Source: CAZMXI01 sp964570205
GTDB lineage: Bacteria > Planctomycetota > Phycisphaerae > Tepidisphaerales > Tepidisphaeraceae
Reading direction: 5' to 3'
NCBI GenBank assembly: GCA_964570205.1
Contig: CAZMXI010000101.1
Coordinates: 1-18,293 of the forward strand
DNA: 18,293 nucleotides
This document shows, in pieces, positions 13,672 through 18,293 of this stretch (within the stretch, counting starts at the first letter, position 1; every line of letters begins with the position of its first letter). The notes beneath the pieces are model-generated. The model was given only the letters and a program-made list of their open reading frames with translations. It did not search any database and was not told the origin of the DNA. The translations under genes and the position numbers were made by a program.

Positions 13672-15057
13672 TCAAACGGTGATGTCCTGAATCGCCCAGC
13701 CTTTGCGGAAGTTGGGCTTGAGGAACTCATTGGCCTTCTCGTTGTTGGTGAAACGCAGGTTCTTCCCATCCCACAGCAGCTTCTCGTTGGGGAACCGCCA
13801 GGAGATGGCGCCCAGCAGCATCCATTCGGTGTAAGGCCCGGATATGGTGAAGTTTGAGCACGCGGGCTTGCCGCCCTTGAGCGCGCGGATCCAGTCCTGG
13901 AAATGGCCGGGCGAACGCTCGATGATCTGCGGCGGCCGTGGGTGGCCCACCTGCTTGGCGCGCGGCAGGAGGCTGTAGCTCTCACCGCGGGCCATGGTGC
14001 CGAGGAGGCCCTTGGTGCCGATGAATATCTCGTTGATGTCGCGCATGTCCTGGTCGGTCAGTCCCTCGGGCCGCTTGAAGGAACGGGCGACGCTGCCTTC
14101 GTACCAGTAGACATCCACCGCCGGCATCTTGCCGCTCTTGACGTATTTGCTGGGGCGCTCGGGCCACTGGAGCCTGCAGGAGTAGCTCGGGTAGGTGACG
14201 GGATTGGCGCCCTGGACCGCAAGGCACTCGACACTGGTGGGGTAGGTTTCGCCCAGCCCCAGAGCCCAGTTGGCCGGGCCTAACTGGTGGATGCCCCAGT
14301 CGCCGATCATCATGGTGCCGTAATCGAGGAATCCGCGCCAGGTGATGGGATGTATCTTGGAACTGTAGGTGCGTTCCTGGGCGCGGCCCTGCCAGATATC
14401 CCAGTTCAGCGTCGCGGGAACGGGCTCGGCCGGCGGCCACTGGGTGATACCGCGGGAGAAGCCGCCGCCATTCCAGGAGTGAACCTCCTTCACTTCCCCG
14501 ATTTCGTCGCTCCAGATATATTCGCAGGCGATGCGGGTCGCCTGCGAGGAATAGCCCTGGTTGCCCATCTGGGTGGCGACCTTGTACTTCCGGGCGGCCT
14601 TGGCCAGGAGGCGGGCCTCCCAGACCGTGGAGGTCAGGGGTTTCTGGCAGTGGACGCCGATGCCGCGCTCCATCGCCCAGAGAGATGCGGTGGCGTGCAT
14701 GAAGTCGGGGATGGTGACGGTGACGCCATTGAGGTTCTTGGCTTCCTTATCGAGCATCTCGCGGAAATCGCGGTAGAGCTTGGCCTTGGGGAACTTGGCG
14801 GCCGCCTTGTTGAGGTGGTTCTCATCCACGTCGCAGAGGGCGTAGATGTTCTGGCTGGCGACGTTGCTGACGTCGCCCAGACCTTGCATGCCCCCGACGC
14901 CGATGCCACCGAGGGTCAGCTTCTCGCTGGGGGCGGGGCCAGCCTCGCCTCCCAGGACGTGCCGGGGCACGATCATCAAGCCGGCCGCTGCCGTTGCGCG
15001 GCCCAGAAGCTGCCGTCGGGTCAGAGGCTTCTTCTTCACGTTCTTCTGCGGTCCCAT
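13672..15057 (-). CDS. Tat-exported Gfo/Idh/MocA family oxidoreductase
   Basis: The 461-residue protein is predicted to be NAD(P)-dependent and to act on a sugar, inositol or related polyol outside the cytoplasm. ATG 15057 is chosen over the ATG two codons upstream because AAGGAG lies 7 bases before it, against 1 base for the other. A twin-arginine signal (TRRQLLGRATAAAG, residues 13-26) ends near VLGGEA. The Rossmann fold begins with TLGGIGVGGMQG (48-59). The usual EKP motif is QKP (138-140, VHCQKPLTS), and DWGIHQLGP marks the substrate domain. Tat-exported members of this family are abundant in planctomycetes. The substrate cannot be read from sequence. The aldo/keto reductase gene upstream has its own terminator, so they are separate transcripts. 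Confidence 0.92.
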   Translation of the reverse strand: MGPQKNVKKKPLTRRQLLGRATAAAGLMIVPRHVLGGEAGPAPSEKLTLGGIGVGGMQGLGDVSNVASQNIYALCDVDENHLNKAAAKFPKAKLYRDFREMLDKEAKNLNGVTVTIPDFMHATASLWAMERGIGVHCQKPLTSTVWEARLLAKAARKYKVATQMGNQGYSSQATRIACEYIWSDEIGEVKEVHSWNGGGFSRGITQWPPAEPVPATLNWDIWQGRAQERTYSSKIHPITWRGFLDYGTMMIGDWGIHQLGPANWALGLGETYPTSVECLAVQGANPVTYPSYSCRLQWPERPSKYVKSGKMPAVDVYWYEGSVARSFKRPEGLTDQDMRDINEIFIGTKGLLGTMARGESYSLLPRAKQVGHPRPPQIIERSPGHFQDWIRALKGGKPACSNFTISGPYTEWMLLGAISWRFPNEKLLWDGKNLRFTNNEKANEFLKPNFRKGWAIQDITV

Positions 15058-15268
15058 TTCCATTCTCCTTGAGTTGGGGGCATGTCTTGGTTGGTCAGGT
15101 CTCCAACGTCTATTAGTCCGCTCAAGGAGTTTTGTTCACGGGAATTGACTGTCTTCCAGGGCGAGGCGACCGGCGTTCGGGCGCAGGGGCGAGTTCGGTG
15201 CCTTGATGGCTGCGGGCTTTCCCATGTCTTGCGGCACCGCGGCCGAGTCGCCTGTTGAGCGCAAGAAA

Positions 15269-15299
15269 CCGGCCGGACAGCCTCAGGCGGTCCGGCCGG
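15269..15299 (-). terminator. Intrinsic terminator after the aldo/keto reductase
   Basis: CCGGCCGGA (15269-15277) and TCCGGCCGG (15291-15299) form a perfect 9-bp stem, with a further C-G pair inside. On the minus strand the hairpin is followed by TTTCTTG. It lies 28 bases after the stop of the gene at 15327. The rest of 15064-15326 shows no gene. Confidence 0.8.
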
Positions 15300-15326
15300 A
15301 GTGATGGCCTATGCGCAGTGGGTGAA

Positions 15327-16235
15327 TCAGACGGTCTTGGCGCGGGCCTTGAGCTGCTCCTCGACGCGCTTGGCGAAATCGTCGATTTGCTCGGGGGTCT
15401 CGCAGCCGACGATCATCGTATCGACCGCCCCAAGGCCCAGAACATACTTGATCGACTCGTTCTTGCGCAAGTCATCCTGGAACTTGCCCTCGCCGATCAG
15501 CTTCATGCCGACGACGCCCTTGCCGGCCGCATGGATGTCCTTGAGGACCGGAGCGACGGCTTCGGGCTTGTCGTCCATGGCCACGCCGAAGGCGTTGATG
15601 CGCGCATGCACGGAATCCACCCAGGGGCTTGTGGCGCAGGTCTTCAGAGCTTCCAGCGAGTGGATCGATACGCCGTGGGCCCGGATGACCTTCTTCTCCT
15701 TGAGCTCGGCCAGCTTGTCCATATATCGCTTCTGCTGGTCCTGCCACTTGATGTCCGTCATGCAGTGGATCAGCACCAGGTCGATGTAGTCTGTCTTCAG
15801 TTCCTTGCGGAAACGGTCCAGCAGGATGTCGGCGTCGGGTCGTTCCCTCTCGGGCAGCGCCCCGGGACGCACCCAAATCTTGGTGGTGATGGCGTACTTC
15901 TCGCGCGGGAAGCCCTTGGCCGCCTCGGCGAAATAGGTGTGCGTGCCGTACATGTCGGCCAGGTCGAACAGCCGCACGCCACGATCCCAGGCATGCTTGA
16001 CCAGCGCCTCGAACTTGTCCTTGCCCATGCGGGTGTGGTTCGACTGGCGCATGCCGCCCCGCATGCCCGTCCCCAGGCCGATCAGGGACACCTTGATGCC
16101 GGTCTTGTTCAGCGGCACCAGTTGGAACGGATCATTCGATCCGGCTTGATCAGCGGCGGGCGCCTGCTGTGACAGCATCATCGCGCCGGCCCCGGCGATC
16201 GTCGTGGTCAGAAACTGGCGGCGGTCCATACGCAT
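15327..16235 (-). CDS. Tat-exported aldo/keto reductase
   Basis: The 302-residue NAD(P)H-dependent carbonyl reductase family protein starts at ATG 16235 with GGAG eight bases upstream. Its twin-arginine signal, MDRRQFLTTTIAGAGAMML, is followed by an A-rich cleavage region near APAADQA. The mature part has the TIM-barrel family's catalytic set: D91 and Y96 in LFDLADMY, K119 in ITTKIW, and H157 in LVLIHCM. GLGTGMRGG opens the barrel, and late segments VVGMKLIGEG and TMIVGCETPEQID fit cofactor binding. Tat export would let it fold with its cofactor before translocation. The substrate is unknown. A TATAAT box lies upstream and a strong terminator downstream, so it is probably monocistronic. Confidence 0.92.
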   Translation of the reverse strand: MRMDRRQFLTTTIAGAGAMMLSQQAPAADQAGSNDPFQLVPLNKTGIKVSLIGLGTGMRGGMRQSNHTRMGKDKFEALVKHAWDRGVRLFDLADMYGTHTYFAEAAKGFPREKYAITTKIWVRPGALPERERPDADILLDRFRKELKTDYIDLVLIHCMTDIKWQDQQKRYMDKLAELKEKKVIRAHGVSIHSLEALKTCATSPWVDSVHARINAFGVAMDDKPEAVAPVLKDIHAAGKGVVGMKLIGEGKFQDDLRKNESIKYVLGLGAVDTMIVGCETPEQIDDFAKRVEEQLKARAKTV

Positions 16236-16267
16236 ATAGGCATCTCCATAAATGTGAGTCGGTCCAG

Positions 16268-16298
16268 ATTATACTACGCCGAGCGCGGCCATACTCAA
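16268..16298 (-). promoter_or_regulatory. Promoter for the aldo/keto reductase
   Basis: The minus strand carries a perfect TATAAT at 16273-16268. TTGAGT at 16298-16293 could be the -35, though the 19-base spacer is long. The start codon is about 33 bases downstream of the -10 box. Confidence 0.55.
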
Positions 16299-16362
16299 GT
16301 AGTCGTGGGCGAGCGCGCCGTTGCCAGGCGGTCGTCCGCGCGAACGGGCCCGGAGTGCCAAT

Positions 16363-16390
16363 TTGACGCGTTGCACGGTTCGGCTATATT
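16363..16390 (+). promoter_or_regulatory. Sigma-70-type promoter for the LEPR-type protein
   Basis: TTGACG (16363-16368) and TATATT (16385-16390) are separated by 16 bases, giving close matches to both consensus boxes in a GC-rich background. The ATG lies about 65 bases downstream of the -10 box. Confidence 0.65.
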
Positions 16391-16454
16391 GCTCTGCAAC
16401 GATGGGGCGATCTGTTCCGTCGGGCCCTGATTCTCATTTCAACTTGGAGGATGG

Positions 16455-17513
16455 ATGTCTGGCATCGACCGAATGGCGCGCGCTGGCCGGGCTCGTGGGG
16501 GCAGCGACTCGTTGGTGGAATCGTTGGAATCCCGCAGGATGCTCAGTGTGGTGCTTCCGGCCAAGGGGATCACCCTGGTCGAAACCAACGGCGACACTTA
16601 CACCATGCGGCTGAAAGGCCCGGGAGCGGTCAACTATGATCTGGACCCGGTCGCCAACACGCCGACCGGCATTTCCATCGAGGGCACGACGGAGAAGAGC
16701 GTTCTGGTGATTACCGTGAAGAAGAGCAGGGCGACGGACGGTGTAATCGAGATCGGTGAGATCGTCTCGACCAGCCCCCTCAAGGCCCTGACCGCAAAGA
16801 ACTGCGACCTGAATGGCGTGGACTTTGCGGGCAATCACGTCGGCTCAATCATCGCCAGGGATGTTCAGGGTGTTGGCATCGCGGTGGGAGGCGAACCGAC
16901 GCAATACGTCTCCCTGGCCGTCCGGGACGTCACGGGCGACATGATGTTCGACGCTGCGGTCAAGAAGATGAGCGTGCGCGACATGCGGTTCTCCAGCCTG
17001 ACAGCGCCGGCGATCGGGAACCTGACGGCCGCGGGCGATATTCTGGTTTACAGCATACGCCTGACCGGCCCGGCGAACACGACCGTGCTCGGCGGCTTCA
17101 ACGCGAAAGGCACGATCGACTCCTCCGAGATTATCGCCGAGCTGGGCAACATCGGGTCGGTCGTCATTGGCAGAGTCGTAGACTCGAACATCTTCGCCGG
17201 CACCGATTTCCTGCCCTTTGATGTCACCGACTTCAACGCGCCGACATCGATCAAGTCAGTGGTGATCAAGGGTCTGAAGGGCGAGCCTTTTGGCGTGGTC
17301 AATTCCACCCTGGCGGCGGCACGAATGGGATCGGCAACGGTCGCAAACCCGGACTTCGACAACGGCAGCAGCGTCATTGTTGCCGACTCGCTCAAGAAGA
17401 TCAGTTGGCGCGGATACGACCTCGACGGCTTCTACCGGCGCGGTTCGATTTCTAACCTTGATGATCCGGCTGATTCCATCGACTACGGCAGTTGTGAAGT
17501 GCGCCTCGTGTGA
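16455..17513 (+). CDS. Exported planctomycete protein with LEPR-xLL-like motif, beta-rich
   Basis: The 352-residue protein starts at ATG 16455, four bases after GGAGG; an ATG directly abutting GGAGG at 16451 is in another frame. The N-terminus (RMARAGRARGGSDSLVESLESRRMLS) matches the pattern seen in large planctomycete extracellular proteins as LEPRxLLS, here as SLESRRMLS near residues 22-30. The rest has many short beta strands with G, N, D, S and T turns. Repeated phrases such as SIIARDVQGVGIAV, KMSVRDMRFSSLTAPAIGNL and GNIGSVVIGRVVDSNIF resemble the rungs of a right-handed beta-helix. No catalytic motif is evident. It is likely a surface or secreted structural or adhesive protein. It has a good promoter and a strong terminator, so it stands alone. 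Confidence 0.8.
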   Translation: MSGIDRMARAGRARGGSDSLVESLESRRMLSVVLPAKGITLVETNGDTYTMRLKGPGAVNYDLDPVANTPTGISIEGTTEKSVLVITVKKSRATDGVIEIGEIVSTSPLKALTAKNCDLNGVDFAGNHVGSIIARDVQGVGIAVGGEPTQYVSLAVRDVTGDMMFDAAVKKMSVRDMRFSSLTAPAIGNLTAAGDILVYSIRLTGPANTTVLGGFNAKGTIDSSEIIAELGNIGSVVIGRVVDSNIFAGTDFLPFDVTDFNAPTSIKSVVIKGLKGEPFGVVNSTLAAARMGSATVANPDFDNGSSVIVADSLKKISWRGYDLDGFYRRGSISNLDDPADSIDYGSCEVRLV

Positions 17514-17533
17514 GTCAACACACCGAAAGGCAG

Positions 17534-17576
17534 CGGGCCGCGGCCTCATTCATGAAGCCACGGCCCGTTTCTTTTC
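17534..17576 (+). terminator. Intrinsic terminator after the LEPR-type gene
   Basis: CGGGCCG (17534-17540) pairs with CGGCCCG (17561-17567). The stem continues with two mismatches through GGC/GCC and TCA/TGA to a 4-base loop, and TTTCTTTT follows. It sits 20 bases after the stop codon. Confidence 0.88.
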
Positions 17577-17601
17577 TCCATTTGCCTGCGATGGACGGCG
17601 A

Positions 17602-18293
17602 TCAGACGCTCATCCCATCCTCCGCATCTTTCTGCCGCTGGGCCTGCATCACATCCCATTCTTCGACCGTGAGCAGCGCTTCGCGAGCCTGCGAGCCCTT
17701 GTAATCGCCCACGATGCCCGAGGCGGCCATCATCTCGATGAGCCGGCTGGCCCGCGAGTAGCCGATCGTCAGCCGGCGCTGGAGCAGCGATACGCTGCCG
17801 CGCTTGGTCTCGAGCACGATCCGCACGGCCTCGTCGAACAACTCGTCCTTTTCCATGTCGTTGAGGTCGAGCTTCGACTTGATCTGGACGAGTTCCGGCT
17901 CGAACTGCGCCTCGGCCTGTTCGCGCACGAGCCGCACGGATTCGCGGATTTCCTTGTCGTCAATGAACGTGCCCTGCGACCGAATCGGCTTGCTCATGCC
18001 CGGCGGCAGGAAAAGCATGTCTCCCTGCCCCAGGAGCAGGTCTGCTCCGTTCTGGTCCAGCACGATGCGGGAGTCCATTCGGCTGTTTACCCGGAACGCG
18101 ATGCGACTGGGCATGTTGCTCTTGATCAGGCCCGTCACCACGTTCGCCTGAGGGCGCTGCGTGGCGACGATCAGGTGGATGCCCACCGCGCGGGACTTCT
18201 TCGCCAATCGCACGACGTGCTGCTCGACTTCCTTGCCGCTGGTCATCATCAGGTCGGCCAGTTCGTCGATGATGATGAGGATGTAGGGAAGAT
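17602..18293 (-). CDS. ftsK: FtsK/SpoIIIE DNA translocase, C-terminal part (cut by window end)
   Basis: About 230 C-terminal residues of the septal DNA pump that moves chromosome termini and activates XerCD recombination are present; the gene continues past the right window edge. The visible part begins with Walker B (ILIIIDELADLMM). It then shows HLIVATQRPQANVVTGLIKS, the AFRVNSRMDSRIVLDQ-to-GADLLLGQGDML stretch and LPPGMSKPIRSQG, all standard for the RecA-like motor. The gamma winged helix, which reads KOPS-type guide sequences, follows (DELFDEAVRIVLETKRGSVS, then RRLTIGYSRASRLIEMM and GIVGDYKGSQAREAL). The end EEWDVMQAQRQKDAEDG is normal. Nothing suggests damage. It ends about 26 bases from the terminator of the convergent gene. 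Confidence 0.96.
   Translation of the reverse strand, partial: LPYILIIIDELADLMMTSGKEVEQHVVRLAKKSRAVGIHLIVATQRPQANVVTGLIKSNMPSRIAFRVNSRMDSRIVLDQNGADLLLGQGDMLFLPPGMSKPIRSQGTFIDDKEIRESVRLVREQAEAQFEPELVQIKSKLDLNDMEKDELFDEAVRIVLETKRGSVSLLQRRLTIGYSRASRLIEMMAASGIVGDYKGSQAREALLTVEEWDVMQAQRQKDAEDGMSV

Noticed and set aside
13533..13985. Minus-strand open frame extending from the integrase tail into the flanking chromosome
   Set aside because: Right of the core it is only an alternative frame of the oxidoreductase gene and the spacer; it has no start site of its own.
1..18293. CRISPR arrays, insertion sequences, rRNA genes
   Set aside because: No regularly spaced repeat-spacer pattern, no transposase frame with terminal inverted repeats and no rRNA-like sequence was seen.

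Overview
The window looks like chromosomal DNA from a planctomycete, probably of the Phycisphaerae type. It has high GC content. It encodes an exported protein with a LEPR-xLL-like N-terminal motif (VESLESRRMLS) and two Tat-exported oxidoreductases of kinds common in that phylum, and it carries a mobile element whose protein families I associate with planctomycetes. The taxonomic call is inference from these traits.

Layout. (1) 1-3796: a small membrane protein on the minus strand, then four tightly packed plus-strand genes that together look like a split Mre11-Rad50 (SbcD-SbcC) complex. They are an N-terminal ATPase half with Walker A, four 39-residue repeats and a terminal CPTC; an Mre11-like phosphoesterase; a 104-residue coiled-coil protein; and a C-terminal ATPase half with signature motif, Walker B and H-loop. 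(2) 3854-5230: dihydroorotase (pyrC), then a tRNA gene with CAT anticodon. (3) 5210-13552: an 8.3-kb integrative element in the 3' end of that tRNA, bounded by 21-bp direct repeats. All its genes lie on the minus strand and most overlap, so they look like one operon: an unknown 424-residue protein, two excisionase-like HTH proteins with a basic protein between them, a PrimPol/DUF3987 replication protein, a 51-residue TubC_N-like protein, a nuclease-fold-like protein, two unknown proteins, an XRE regulator and the tyrosine integrase. I see no capsid, tail, portal or relaxase gene. (4) 13553-18293: a Gfo/Idh/MocA oxidoreductase, an aldo/keto reductase, the LEPR-type exported protein and the C-terminal part of FtsK, which is cut by the window edge.

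The two most notable systems are these. First, the integrase gene runs through the attachment core. In the integrated state the protein ends in six residues encoded by the tRNA gene. At the far end of the element, in the same frame across the second core, there is an open 71-codon tail that looks like a genuine integrase C-terminus. Excision and circularisation would therefore change the integrase from 425 to 490 residues, so integration itself edits the recombinase. A 25-bp repeat near both ends is read in different frames in the integrase body and in the tail, which suggests that it is kept as DNA, for instance as an arm-type binding site. Second, the split Rad50-like ATPase is cut exactly at the zinc-hook-like motif, with the nuclease gene and a free coiled-coil gene placed between the halves.
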